Of a DNA stretch of 64,000 nucleotides, positions 1-11,879 are shown piece after piece; within the stretch, counting starts at the first letter, position 1, and each line of letters starts with the position of its first letter. The DNA is from Cladopsammia gracilis (lineage: Eukaryota > Cnidaria > Anthozoa > Scleractinia > Dendrophylliidae): the NCBI GenBank assembly GCA_022457155.1, contig JAJGOT010000157.1:974501-1038500 (forward strand), given 5' to 3'. A program made the translations under genes and the position numbers. The notes beneath the pieces were generated by a model that had not been told where the DNA came from, searched no databases, and saw only the letters and a list, made by a program, of their open reading frames with translations.

Positions 1-1219
1 TCTGTCGTATTGGTGTCTCGCAAAGTCAACTTTTTTTACGTAGTCAGATCAGCCTTGCAGTTTATTGTCTGTTTGTTAATTTTTTGGTTGATTATGTCTC
101 TTGCAGATCCTACATGTACGTATACTGTTAGCAGCATTATCATTTGCGGTCTTTTGCAGATTTTACTTTTATTTCAGAATAGGCCATTTTCACAATGACG
201 TTATTTACTACAACTCCCAGAGTTCACTTTGTTTTTCCTTTCTTATTAAAATTTTGAATCAACTTGAGGTTTAAGGTGGAATGGTACCCTAAAATATGAT
301 GTCTAGCTTCCAATGTTGGTTTTTTTGAAAATGGAAAAATTGGAATCTTAAAACATTTGAGAATCCCATTTTGAAATAATTTCACTAAATTTGCAGCACT
401 GAACAAGTGAACTATAAGATAACTGAACGGTGGTATATAATTTTCCCGTAGCAATGGCCCTAGCAACTATTGTTTACATTAGTTAAATGCTCATAAAACC
501 TGCTAAATGAATGCTCCCGCGCTTATAATTGATCTAGAATCGATTGTTTTAACTTTAAGTCCGTTTTTCTCAAATGTTGGAATTTGACTAAACACGTTGC
601 AGCTCAACACCTCTCTGAAAGAGTATTTTACCTGAAGCAATAAATTTTGCTACAGTCATTTGTGAATAGTATTGCTCTATGCAATGAACTAACATCAGAA
701 TAATTTTCCAAATTCTAAAAAAATTATCCAATATGTTAATAGGGTGTGGCAAGAAATGTTTTCGTCAGTTTGCACCCTTGTAAAATGAAAGAAGACTGAT
801 GTAGATTGTCATGATTTTAGTTCATTGCACAGATCTCTGTGTGGTAAAAAAACTCTGAAATTTTCAGATCCAAATGTTGCATAAATGGAGAGTTATAGCT
901 GCCAGCGTTTGGGTAATAAAACATGGAGTTTAGGGCGTGGCATGGTTGCCATGGAGACCATAAACCTCTTAACACATGTCAAACAATTTCTCTTAATAGG
1001 TGTAATAATTTGGCATTTAAGAAATCTTGAACTTAATGCAAAATTTTCCATGTCTTTGGGTATGATACCACCTAAAATAGCAATAGGCATTGTTTGGAGA
1101 ACAAGACACTGAAGGGTTCTATTAGCTGTAGTAAAATGACATCATCTTAAAATGGCCTATTGCAGCAAATGCTGGCTTACAAGTCTCTAGTCTTCACTGT
1201 AAATAATTTAAGTTAAGTC
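1..1219. other. No recognisable gene; AT-rich spacer
   Basis: Nothing here matches a family I recognise. A 62-codon ORF at 10-198 (plus) reads as two hydrophobic segments and could be part of a membrane-protein exon, but it has no motif and no clear splice sites. A 75-codon ORF at 885-1112 overlaps an open minus frame and is probably chance. The rest is AT-rich intronic or intergenic sequence. Confidence 0.4.
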
Positions 1220-1386
1220 TATTTTCGAATTGCCCATAATACACTTTGGTTGCCCCCCAAATTTTGCATAAACTATGGATTTGAAATGCTCTTGGGAATA
1301 TGCAGCCCTCCCAAGAGCATTATTTTACAAAAGTTAATGCAAAATTTTGGGGGCAATCAAAGTGTATTATAGGCAATTCGAAAATA
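1220..1386. mobile_element. Palindromic MITE-like element (167 bp)
   Basis: The first ~50 bases (from TATTTTCGAATTG) return as the reverse complement at the far end (CAATTCGAAAATA), with a few mismatches in the arms. The centre holds a second short inverted pair (CTCTTGGGA / TCCCAAGAG). There is no coding capacity. This is the form of a fold-back miniature DNA transposon; the family is not identified and the target duplication is unclear. Confidence 0.6.
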
Positions 1387-1998
1387 TAGAAATCAGAATA
1401 AAGAACTACTTATGAGCTGTAAATAGTCTTCTTTTTCAAGTCACATGCATATATCAATGCACCTGGGAAGTCGTGAAAACGTTTTTTTTTTTACGATTTT
1501 AATAGTTTCTCTACAGCTGGTCCCAATTTTACGGTATATGAAGGAACCGTTAGCTTTCATAACTTTTCCCCCTGTATTAAATATACCACAAACTTAATGA
1601 AGCTATTACACAATCTCGGTAAACAAAAACATCAAGCTGTTGTAAGATCATGTTTTGTTCCACATCAGGATCCCCTTGTTGCCCATGAAAAGAAAACATG
1701 GCGTCCAATGCTTAACCAGCGATCAGTCAGATCAAAATGGTTTGGAATCATTTCCTATATCGGTGCTGAATTGTTAACCGAACGAAGCAAAAATGCAGCT
1801 TCATAAAATTGCATACTCGACATGTAACTAACTTTTTAATGATGCTGCTTCGAGGCAACCCACACGTATTAACATTAATCCCTGTTTCTGTAAAATAACA
1901 CAACTTGGAATATTCTTGCCCCGTTTCCTGCGATCTGTCGGAAGGAATAGCAGGGTTCACTGTAACTCCACAAAAAATGAATAAATTAAACCCTGGAA
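1387..1998. other. Spacer without recognised features
   Basis: AT-rich sequence with short open frames on both strands (1597-1806 plus, 1748-1960 minus) that show no known domain. It ends where the hairpin satellite begins. I see no gene. Confidence 0.4.
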
Positions 1999-3450
1999 GT
2001 GAGTTGGAAAGTCCCTTTCCAACTCACGTCTTCCAGTCCCTCTGGGACTGGAAGACGTGAGTTGGAAAGTCCCTTTCCAACTCACTGTCTTCCAGTCCCT
2101 CTGGGACTGGAAGACGTGAGTTGGAAAGTCCCTTTCCAACTCACGTCTTCCAGTCCCTCTGGGACTGGAAGACGTGAGTTGGAAAGTCCCTTTCCAACTC
2201 ACGTCTTCCAGTCCCTCTGGGACTGGAAGACGTGAGTTGGAAAGTCCCTTTCCAACTCACGTCTTCCAGTCCCTCTGGGACTGGAAGACGTGAGTTGGAA
2301 AGTCCCTTTCCAACTCACGTCTTCCAGTCCCTCTGGGACTGGAAGACGTGAGTTGGAAAGTCCCTTTCCAACTCACGTCTTCCAGTCCCTCTGGGACTGG
2401 AAGACGTGAGTTGGAAAGTCCCTTTCCAACTCACGTCTTCCAGTCCCTCTGGGACTGGAAGACGTGAGTTGGAAAGTCCCTTTCCAACTCACGTCTTCCA
2501 GTCCCTCTGGGACTGGAAGACGTGAGTTGGAAAGTCCCTTTCCAACTCACGTCTTCCAGTCCCTCTGGGACTGGAAGACGTGAGTTGGAAAGTCCCTTTC
2601 CAACTCACGTCTTCCAGTCCCTCTGGGACTGGAAGACGTGAGTTGGAAAGTCCCTTTCCAACTCACGTCTTCCAGTCCCTCTGGGACTGGAAGACGTGAG
2701 TGGGAAAGTCCCTTTCCAACTCACTGTCTTCCAGTCCCTCTGGGACTGGAAGAAGTGAGTGGGAAAGTCCCTTTCCCACTCACTGTCTTCCAGTCCCTCT
2801 GGGACTGGAAGACGTGAGTTGGAAAGTCCCTTTCCCACTCACTGTCTTCCAGTCCCTCTGGGACTGGAAGAAGTGAGTGGGAAAGTCCCTTTCCAACTCA
2901 CTGTCTTCCAGTCCCTCTGGGACTGGAAGAAGTGAGTTGGAAAGTCCCTTTCCCACTACTGTCTTCCAGTCCCTCTGGGACTGGAAGAAGTGAGTTGGAA
3001 AGTCCCTTTCCCACTACTGTCTTCCAGTCCCTCTGGGACTGGAAGAAGTGAGTGGGAAAGTCCCTTTCCAACTCACGTCTTCCAGTCCCTCTGGGACTGG
3101 AAGAAGTGAGTGGGAAAGTCCCTTTCCCACTCCTGTCTTCCAGTCCCTCTGGGACTGGAAGAAGTGAGTGGGAAAGTCCCTTTCCCACTCACTGTCTTCC
3201 AGTCCCTCTGGGACTGGAAGACGTGAGTTGGAAAGTCCCTTTCCAACTCACGTCTTCCAGTCCCTCTGGGACTGGAAGACGTGAGTTGGAAAGTCCCTTT
3301 CCAACTCACGTCTTCCAGTCCCTCTGGGACTGGAAGACGTGAGTTGGAAAGTCCCTTTCCAACTCACGTCTTCCAGTCCCTCTGGGACTGGAAGACGTGA
3401 GTTGGAAAGTCCCTTTCCAACTCACGTCTTCCAGTCCCTCTGGGACTGGT
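1999..3450. repeat. 58-bp palindromic satellite, about 25 units
   Basis: Each 58-bp unit is two consecutive 29-bp hairpins of identical geometry (13-bp stem, 3-nt loop, 13-bp stem). The first has arms GTGAGTTGGAAAG / CTTTCCAACTCAC around TCC; the second has arms GTCTTCCAGTCCC / GGGACTGGAAGAC around TCT. Units at 1999-2690 and 3220-3440 are nearly identical. Units between about 2697 and 3200 carry variants: T to G and A to C at paired stem positions, GACGTG to GAAGTG at the junction, and small indels. Every unit contains GGAAAGTCCC, the reverse complement of the canonical kappaB decamer. The array is open in several frames only because of its periodicity; the repeated peptides are not evidence of a gene. 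Confidence 0.95.
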
Positions 3451-3989
3451 GAGTACTGTCTTCCTACTGTCTTATTTAGCATTGAAGTAGCCAGACACAA
3501 TTTTTGGCCGAATAAACCAGCAGTGGCTTAACGGCAGTTTATTACTGTCTATTGGAACCTTACTTAGACTTTTAAGAGCATATTTTGGAACAGTTTCTTT
3601 ATTTTGCTCTTGATTTCATTTCTAAATCAGTGGATAATTGGAGAAAAATTTCATTGTTTGTACAGTTTTCTCTAATCTTGAAAGTTGCAGTGTCTTTTTC
3701 TTCAACAGTCGACTGTTGCATATGGTTCTTGATCTTGTAAAGCGTACCTTTCTAATCATCAGTCTTCTCCATGAGGAAATGTTTGATTTTCGAGGACTTG
3801 AACTAATCTTTTTAAGATTCCATACCAGCACTCCAAGAACTCAGTTTCCAAGCCAAGACCAGTGCTGCTTTGAAACTTTCCAACAGAATGTGCTGTTCGA
3901 AAGAAGACAAACATGAATTAACTTTGTGTGTGTTAAAAAGATGCTATTATTAATAATGTTATAAACATGCCTCTACCATGGGTAGCAAA
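3451..3989. other. Spacer after satellite; possible decayed coding segment
   Basis: The satellite ends in a degenerate half-unit near 3450. Between about 3620 and 3910 both strands have open stretches. One minus-strand reading is Lys/Glu/Thr-rich with a coiled-coil look but contains a stop. No family is recognised, so no gene is called. Confidence 0.3.
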
Positions 3990-5226
3990 TTAACCCTATC
4001 CAGATCGGGCTTTTTTTGACCGTCTGGGACCGGGGGGTCTCCAGAAGCCCCCCCCCCCCCCCATGTAACTTTGAAACCGCTTATGCTATGGCCACCAAAT
4101 TACACAGGATAATGTTGTCATGAATTCTAGTAACTACAGATACTTTGGTGTCATAATGACGTAACGTGACGTCATTATGACGTCATATGGTCGATTTTAT
4201 TGGCTAAAACAGTCATCAATATTTTCTCAATTTTGAACATATAACAACAATACTTTAACAGCTACCTATTTGATAAAAGTCTTATGTTTACTAACACTGT
4301 TTTTGTTGTTAACAATAACAGTGACGTCATTATGACGTCATATACAATGAAATAACCAACTGAAGCGTTCTATAAGGCATATCTCTGAAACAAACGGTAG
4401 TGTTAATACCAAACTTTCACATATTGATGCAGGAGTAAAAGTTAATGAATTCGTACATTTTGTTGCCATGGTAACAGCATGTGACGTCATAGAAGTAATG
4501 TGTACATTTTCTTTCAAACTGGAACAGATAACTTTGCAAATTATGACTTTTCATGTACCTAATGAATTCAAAAAAGCTTTCTCAAGTGAAAAGGACATTT
4601 TTATGATATTTTGACAATAAATGTTTAGAGATAATGGGATAACACAGACAGGTAAATAAATTTCCCATTTTATTGTCCGCCATCTTGGATCCGCCATCTT
4701 AATTAGTCCAAACGTGTTTATTTCGGTAAAAACACCGAAAAATAAAGCAAATGGACTGCTAAAGCTAAGTTTATTGTGGGCAAATGTTTTACAATCCAAA
4801 ATATGAACCAATAATAAAATTATAGAGAGAAAAGACCTTTAGTAAAACTTCGATCCGCCATCCTGGATTTTGACATTTCATCTTCCACATTTTCCTAAAA
4901 TTACCGTTAATTAACCTTAATTAATAAACAATTATACATAATTTGATCAATTGTCGCTAAATTAAGTGAAAAATATTAATTCGATAAAACTTTGAAATAA
5001 TCTTGATTAACGCGAAAAATGCTAATTTTGTAAAACATAGGTGTCAAAAAGCGGTTGCTATGGAAACGTCAATGTCGGTGGACAAAGGACGCTAACGGGA
5101 AAATGTTTCCAGATAAATTTTAGGAAAAGTCACCAAATTTGGTGGTCATTGCATCGACACTTTTGAAACGACACAACTTCAAAGTTCGAGCGGGCTCCAA
5201 CCCCCCCCCGGTCTGGATAGGGTTAA
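3990..5226. mobile_element. piggyBac-like non-autonomous element with TTAA target site
   Basis: The segment is bounded by TTAA at 3990-3993 and 5223-5226. Just inside are inverted ends reading CCCTATCCAGA on the left and TCTGGATAGGG on the right, followed by G/C runs. TTAA duplications and termini beginning CCC are the hallmark of the piggyBac superfamily (established knowledge). The 1229-bp interior has no transposase-like ORF, so this is a non-autonomous or deleted copy. It carries five TGACGTCA octamers and several GCCATCTTGGAT-like repeats. Confidence 0.7.
4167..4489. promoter_or_regulatory. Cluster of five perfect CRE octamers inside the TTAA element
   Basis: TGACGTCA, the full cAMP-response element bound by CREB/ATF factors, occurs at 4167-4174, 4178-4185, 4322-4329, 4333-4340 and 4482-4489. 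The first four form two pairs with near-identical spacing. Function is not shown; the pairing suggests internal duplication within the transposon. Confidence 0.45.
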
Positions 5227-5630
5227 ACTTAGCTTAGAAGCTGTTAACAGACATACACGTACATACTCTCCTACAAGAACAGGTGTACTGTTAAAATGGT
5301 TTCATTTCAATGATAAGACTTTGTGGCCACGGACTTGAGAGTAAGAACCAAATCATACCAAATACAGTCAATTTCAATGTTGCAAAGTTTATGGGAAAAT
5401 TCTAAATTTTGTTTACGTCACAACTAGTAACGCGTAGTATCGCTGACGCGATTGGAGCATGCGTATTGAACAGAAAAAACGTCCGAGCAGAGCCTGGTGA
5501 TGAAAACGTTTCCCCTGGGTGTCAAATACGATGTGAAAACGCTAGTGTGGACTCGGATATTTTTATCCGTTTTCGGGGAACCAAAAACGGAGGTTTTAAA
5601 TAAACGCATTAGTGTGGACGGAGCCTATAT
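5227..5630. other. Spacer, probably a decayed repeat
   Basis: Contains a stretch around 5480-5630 with phrases such as ACGCTAGTGTGGAC and GCATTAGTGTGGACGG, which look like repeated ends of a dispersed element. The short ORFs here overlap each other in several frames and are not credible genes. Confidence 0.3.
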
Positions 5631-5850
5631 GAGTGACCATTCAAATGAAAGCTACAAATGCATACGTTCTCGTGGCACTTCCTTTTCAAAATTTACAGTC
5701 CGTGAATAAAATCCTATATAAATGTGTGATCATTGAAATGAAAGCTACAAATGCATACGTTCCCGTGGCACTTCCTTTTCAATATTTACAGTCTGTGGAT
5801 AAAACGTTGAATGTGCGACCATTCGAATAAAAGCCACAAAGGCCTACTTG
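5631..5850 (+). repeat. Divergent left edge of the large satellite (single monomers)
   Basis: Two to three diverged copies of the monomer containing ACCATTCAAATGAAAGCTAC, spaced about 95 bp apart, ahead of the homogeneous array. They differ from core units: CATACGTTC(T/C)CGTGGCAC replaces the usual GCGTTGCCTCATATGG. Base 5851 to about 6130 is non-repeat AT-rich sequence. Confidence 0.7.
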
Positions 5851-6386
5851 GACTCATGCGGTACTGTACACCTTGTGTTAATGGTCACTGATAGAAAACA
5901 AATTAAATAGAAAAATATTTTTCCAATATCTCGTAAAATTGGATTGAAAAAAATTGCTAAAAATTGGGAGTGGAAAGTCACGTGACGTAGCAAGTCCATT
6001 CATGTCAGCGAAAACAATTGTTTTCAACAATTAAAAGCCTCTTACGAAATTTAAAGTCAATAAGTCAAATATATTTTAAACAAACCACCCTCCTTAAAAT
6101 CAAACGAGACCCATTCCTTAATTCACCCGAGCATGAAAGCTACAAAGGCGTTGCCTCATAATGGTATTGTTTCAAAATTGCGATCTCGTGCATGAAATCC
6201 TAAGTATGTGGACATTCAAGGAAAGGCGTATTGTCCTGTTGAACTGTTTCCGACGTTTGAGTCTGTGAATGGAATCCTAAATGTGTTACCATTCAAATGA
6301 AAGTTACAAAGGCGTTGCCTCATATGGTACTGTTTCAAAATTGTTATCTCGTGCATGAAATCCTAAATATGTGACCATTCAAAGAG

Positions 6387-6912
6387 ATATACTAACGAGA
6401 AGTCCAAGGACTACTGCAGAGCTGATATACAACGAGTAAATATATTTCAGTGAAACGATATTTCGGCTGGCCAGACCAGCCTTCTTCAGGTTACAAGATG
6501 TTAATAAAATATAAAATGAAAATACAACATTATATAAAGGAGAATGTCGCAATACATATTTAAAAAATGAGGAGGAGCGGAAATGACCTCACAAGATAAT
6601 AACTAAAGATAAGGCTAGTATATGTAAACTACAATTCATCACGTCTGTTCAACCCACGTGGCTCTAGTGTTTTTGCTCTATCTATTAAATACGACTCTCT
6701 GGCTTTTCGAATAGAATCGCGTGAATTGTGAATTATTTATATTATTATATCGTTTCACTGAAATATATTTACTCGTTGTATATCAGCTCTGCAGTAGTCC
6801 TTGGACTTCTCGTTAGTATATTGATTTATTTTAGCTGATTAGGTCTCCTCCTGTGAGATCCAACGAAACACAGCAGGATCTTCGTCCACGGTTTCTGCAG
6901 TTCAACAAGTTT
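6387..6912 (-). mobile_element. Penelope-like element fragment (3' end) inserted in the satellite
   Basis: A 526-bp insertion flanked by ATTCAAAGAG at 6377-6386 and 6913-6922, a 10-bp target duplication made of satellite sequence. Bases 6387-6461 and 6747-6821 are a 75-bp near-perfect inverted repeat. On the minus strand, codons 6721-6629 end in a stop and read RDSIRKARES, then LIDRAKTLEPRGLNRRDEL after one Tyr. This resembles the C-terminal end of the GIY-YIG endonuclease domain of Penelope-like retroelements. The 3' UTR follows. Penelope elements often carry partly inverted terminal repeats, which fits. The copy is strongly 5'-truncated. Family call is by pattern; an unrelated GIY-YIG element is the alternative. 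Confidence 0.65.
6629..6733 (-). pseudogene. C-terminal fragment of a Penelope-like GIY-YIG endonuclease
   Basis: About 34 codons, reading INSRDS-like residues before the conserved KTLEPRGLN block and a TAG stop at 6629-6631. In full-length elements this domain follows the reverse transcriptase and nicks the target. Only the end survives, and the reading breaks at the inverted 75-bp repeat upstream. No function is expected. Confidence 0.5.
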
Positions 6913-7443
6913 ATTCAAAGAGAGGCGTATTACACTGTCGAACTGTTTCCGACGTTTGAGTGTGTGGATGGAATCCTAAATGTATAACCATTCAAATGAA
7001 AGCTACAAAGGCGTTTCCTCATATGGTACTGTTTCACAGATATGATCTCGCGCATGAAAACCTAAATATGTGACCATTCAAAGAAATGCGTATTATCCTG
7101 TCGCACTGTTTCAGACGTTTGAGTCTGTTTGAGGCGTTGCCTCATATGGCACTGTTTCAAACTTGTGATCTCGTGCATGAAATCCTAACTATGTGACAAT
7201 TTAAAGAAAGGCGTATTATTCCGTGGGACTGTTTCACACGTTTAAAGTCTGTGGTTAGAATCCTAGTAAATGTGTAACCATCAATTGAAAGCTACAAAGG
7301 CGTGCCCTCATCTGGCACTGTTTCAAAATTGCGATCTCGTGCATGAAATCCTAAATGTGTGACCATTCAAAGAAAGGCGTATTATCCTGTGGAACTGTTT
7401 CAGATGTTTGAGTCTGTGGATGGAATACTAATGTGCAATCATT

Positions 7444-8390
7444 TTTATAATATAGCGGGTAAAATTACTGAAAGCTGTTTGGGTGACGAAGACGGTATTT
7501 TTTCTAAATTGAGGTCAAAATAGCTCGCTCCTGATTGGTCGAGCATCAAAATTTATCACTCGTGATTGGTTGAGCGCGTCATTCTGATTGCATTCAGTTG
7601 GCTTGGCGGGATTTTGAAGAAAATTTACAAACACAGCCCTCGTATGTTTCGCCGGAGATTTTGTTAAAAGGAATGAAATCGGATGATACGCAACAAAGGA
7701 ATTCAGTTTGCGATGATGAAGACCTTGAAGAAATTCATGGCCACAAAAGCCGGTTAAGTTCCATCACTTCACTGAATATATGAGGATTTCTGCGGAACTA
7801 AAGAAAAGAACTTTCACAGATTTTGCTGAAAGGTACAATTTACATTTAACAGGAGAAAGAATAAGGCTGAAAAAAGCGAAAGAAAGGAAATAAATCGCCA
7901 AACGTGCAAGTTAGTTTGAACTCGCCATTTGTTGTTGTAATCAAAGCAACAAAACCTTCACAACACACTCGTACGCTGAAATAAAATTAACTTTGTTTTT
8001 ATCGTAAGGTTTTCTTTAATCGATAAACTAGGCTTAGTTTTCTAGAATCGTAACAGCCAAATGTATCTTTGACATTAAAAATTTATTTAACAACAGTGAG
8101 TTGAAAAGTTTTCCTAGTCAGTTTGCGAGAAAGTATTTTCATTTCGGGTCGGTTTCAAGTCTGAGTGACTCTTGAAAAGTCTGAAAGGTTTCCCTATAAT
8201 TTTACCCTAAACATTACAAACAAGTAATCGCATGTTCCCTCGTAAAATGAAGGATTAATATCACGCGTGTTTTCAGAAGCTGTAGAAATATCCCTCGTGG
8301 TTTCGCGACTCGGCCTACAGCTTCGGGCATCAGCTTCTGAAAACACGCGTGATATTAATCCCTAATTTTACTCGAGCAGATGCGATTACA
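7444..8390. mobile_element. 0.95-kb insertion in the satellite, ending in a hairpin
   Basis: The satellite stops after GTGCAATCAT and resumes at about 8391 with TACAAATGAAAGCTAC. A 61-codon acidic ORF lies at 7598-7783 (plus); I do not recognise it. The right end is a long imperfect hairpin (about 8231-8385) whose arms share AGGATTAATATCACGCGTG / CACGCGTGATATTAATCC. GTAAAATTA near both ends may be part of short terminal repeats. Probably a non-autonomous mobile element of unknown class. Confidence 0.5.
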
Positions 8391-11300
8391 TATACAAATG
8401 AAAGCTACAAAGGCGTTGTCTCGTATGACACTGTTTCAAAATTGGGATATCGTGCATGAAATCCTAAATATGCGACCATTCATAGAAAGGCGCATTATCC
8501 TGTCGAACTGTTTCCGACGTTTGAGTCTGTGGATGGAAAACTAAATGTGTAACCATTCAAATGAAAGCTACAAAGGCATTGCCTCATATGGCACTGTTTC
8601 ATATGGTACTGTTTGAAAATGATACTGATTCAAAATTGTGATCTCGTGCATGAATTCCTAAATGTGTGACCATTCAAAGAAAGGCGTATTATCCTGTCGA
8701 ACTGTTTCAGAAATTTGAGTCTGTGGATGGAATCGTTAATGTGTAACCATTCAAATGAAAGCTACAAAGGCGTTGCCTCATATGGCACTGTTTCATATGG
8801 TACTGTTTGAAAATGATACTAATTCAAAATTGTGATCTCGTGCATGAAATCCTAAACGTGTCACCATTCAAACAAAGGCGTATTATTCTGTGGAACCGTT
8901 TCCGACGTTTGACTCTGTGGATGGAATCCTCAATGCGTAACCATTCAAATGAAAGCTACAAAGGCGTTGCGTTGTCTCGTATGATACAGTTTCAAAGTTG
9001 TGATCGCGTGCATGAATTCCTAAATGTGCGACCATTCAAAGAAAGGCGTATTATCCTGTGAAACCGTTTCACACGTTTGAGGCTGTGCTTAGAATCCTAA
9101 ATGTGTAACCATTCAATTAAAATCTACAAAGGCGTTGCCTCATGTGGTACTGTTTCAAAATTGTCATCTCGTGCATAAAATCCTAAATGCGTGACCATTC
9201 AAAGAAAGGCGTATTATCGTGTTGAACTGTTTGAGACGTTTGAGTCTGTGGAAGGAATGCCAAATGTGTAACCATTCGAATGTAAGATACGAAGGCGTTG
9301 CGTTGCCTTTGCGTTTACCATTCAATTGAAAGCTACCAAGGCGTTGTGTCATATGGCCTTGTTTCAAAATTGTGATCTCGTGTATGAAATCCTAAATGTG
9401 TGACCATTCATAGATAGGTGTATTATCCTGTGGAACTGTTTCAGACGTTTGAGTCTGGTTGGAGTCGTAAATGTGTAACGATTCAAACGAAAGCTACAAA
9501 GGCGTTGCCTCAAATGGGACTGTTTCAAACTTGTGATGTCGTGCATGAAATTCTAAATGTGTGACCATTCAAAGAAAGGTTTATTATCCTGTGGAACTAT
9601 TCCAGCAGTTTGAGTCTGTGGATGGCCGGGACCCTAAATGTGTAACCATTCAAATGAAAGCTACAAAGGCGTTGCATCATATGCAACTGTTTAAAAATTG
9701 TGATCTCGTGCATGAATTCCTAAATGTGTGACCATTCAAAGAAAGGCGTATTATCCTGTGGAACAATTCCAGCAGTTTGAGTCTATGAATGGAACCCTAA
9801 ATGTGTGCTGACCATTCACATGAAAGCTACAAAGGCGTTGTCTGATATATGGTAGTGTTTCAAAATTGTGATTTCGTGCATGGAATCTTAAGTGTGACCA
9901 TTCAAAGAAAGGCGTATTATCCTGTGAAACAGTTTCAGACGTTTGTGTCTGTGGATGGAAATGTGTACCCATACAAATGAAAGCTACAAGGGCGTTGCCT
10001 CATATGGTACTGTATGAAAATTGTGATGTCGTGCATGAAATTCTAAATGTGCGACCATTCAAAGAAAGGTGTATTATCCTGTCGAACTGTTTCAGTCTGT
10101 AAATGGAATCCTAAATGTGTATGTAACCATTCAAATGAAAGCTACAAAGGTGTTGCCTCATAAAGTACTATTTCATGTTACTGTTTGAAAATTGTGGTCT
10201 CGTGCATGAAATCCTAAATATATGACCATTCAAAGAAAGGCGTATTATCCTGTTGAACTGTTTCAGACGTTTGAGTCTGTAAATGGAATCCTAAATGTGT
10301 TACTATTCAAATGAAAGCTACAAAGGCGTTGCCTCGTACGATTCTGTTTCAAAGTTGTGATCTCGTGCATGAAATCCTAAACGTGTCACCATTCAAACAA
10401 AGGCGTATTATTCTGTGGAACCGTTTCAGACGTTTGACTCTGTGGATGGAATCCTCAATGCGTAACCATTCAAATGAAAGCTACAAAGACGTTGCGTTGC
10501 TTCATATGATACAGTTTCAAAATTGTGGTCTCGTGAATGAATTCCTAATTATAATTCAACACATTGATACGCTGCCCAAATATGGTAAAAAAGTTATCGA
10601 TATGCGTCATGTCTACATGACGTATAACCAGCGATGGCGGTAAATTTCGCATTTTGAAGGAAAGTGAAAATGACTGCTGCCTGCAATTTCGTGTTTTTTG
10701 GCGAAAAAGTGCGTGAACTATTAGTTAAAAAAGGGAAAAGAAAGAAAAAAAGAGAGGAAAAGAAAAGAGAATACTGTTCACATGATTGGACAAAAAAGGA
10801 GCGAAATTTTCGCGTTGTCGCGGTCGCAGTGTTTCTTGGCGTAGCTGAATGAAAACTGGTTCAAAGTTTAACCGCTCGACAAGAAGTGAATGAAGGAGCA
10901 CAGTTTTCGTCAAATTCCTTTGGTAATCACCTCTGGAATATGATATAGACTTGATGTTTCCTCAGAAAAGTTTCTGATCTCGTCATTACGGCTGTGGGAG
11001 CTAAAAAACGAGCATTCCAAGTTTGTAAACAACATTGATCGACTCAGCTCGTACTTCGATGTTTGAAAATTTGGTGCTTATGGAAGGGACTAAAAAGCCA
11101 AATCAACTACAGGTACGATGTTTTAACCGTTTCTTGTATCCTTTAGCTGTGAATTTTTGTAAGCTTACTGTCCACGCTGCAGTTCTTTCCGACGTTTCGC
11201 CGCTATGTTTAGGTTCGTAGCCGTGTGTTTGTTCAATTTGTTTTGATTCTGAATTGAACTTTTTAAGATACGAAACACTTTTAACTAAGACATTCTATGC

Positions 11301-11879
11301 CATTTTACTGTGTTTTAATTCTTGTAGTCACTACTCTGTCCCGTTCTTTGAGTAGACGAAAGCTCTTCGTAGAAACTGTCAACTGATTGTGTACGCTAAA
11401 GTAATTTTAGCTTGGCAAAAGTTTCGGCATTCACTGCTTGTTGTTTAAGAAATGGTGCGATGTAAAATATTGTTGTTAGCCTTTTTACTTAATGAAAGGT
11501 TGTATATCTCAATGATTTTTTTCTCGAAACTGTTATTTGTTATCAATGTGTTGAACAAGAAGCTGTACACAGCTTGAACTCGTTGCGCCTTTAAATCATT
11601 GCAGCATTGATTCCCAAGTGATTTGAGTAATTTTACAGCGAAACATAAGCTTAAAAGAGTGTCTTAAAATAATGTCTAATCAAAGCCTCCTAGGAGCCAA
11701 CCCGAGAAGAAATGCTAACGCGTAACGCGTAACGCAATATTGCCGAAAGCTTACGTTTTCACACTGACGCAGTTCGATATATATTTTTTTAAATTAAACG
11801 TAAGGATTTTTTACCAACGAAAAAAAAAGTACATCACTTTCATAATGTCCAGTTCGAAAAAAGAAAAAAAAAAAAAGGA

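Noticed and set aside
1957..3500. Several 64-96-codon ORFs with repeated Ser/Trp/Lys and Thr/Ser/Pro peptides on both strands
   Set aside because: They are frames through the 58-bp satellite; openness follows from repeat composition, not coding.
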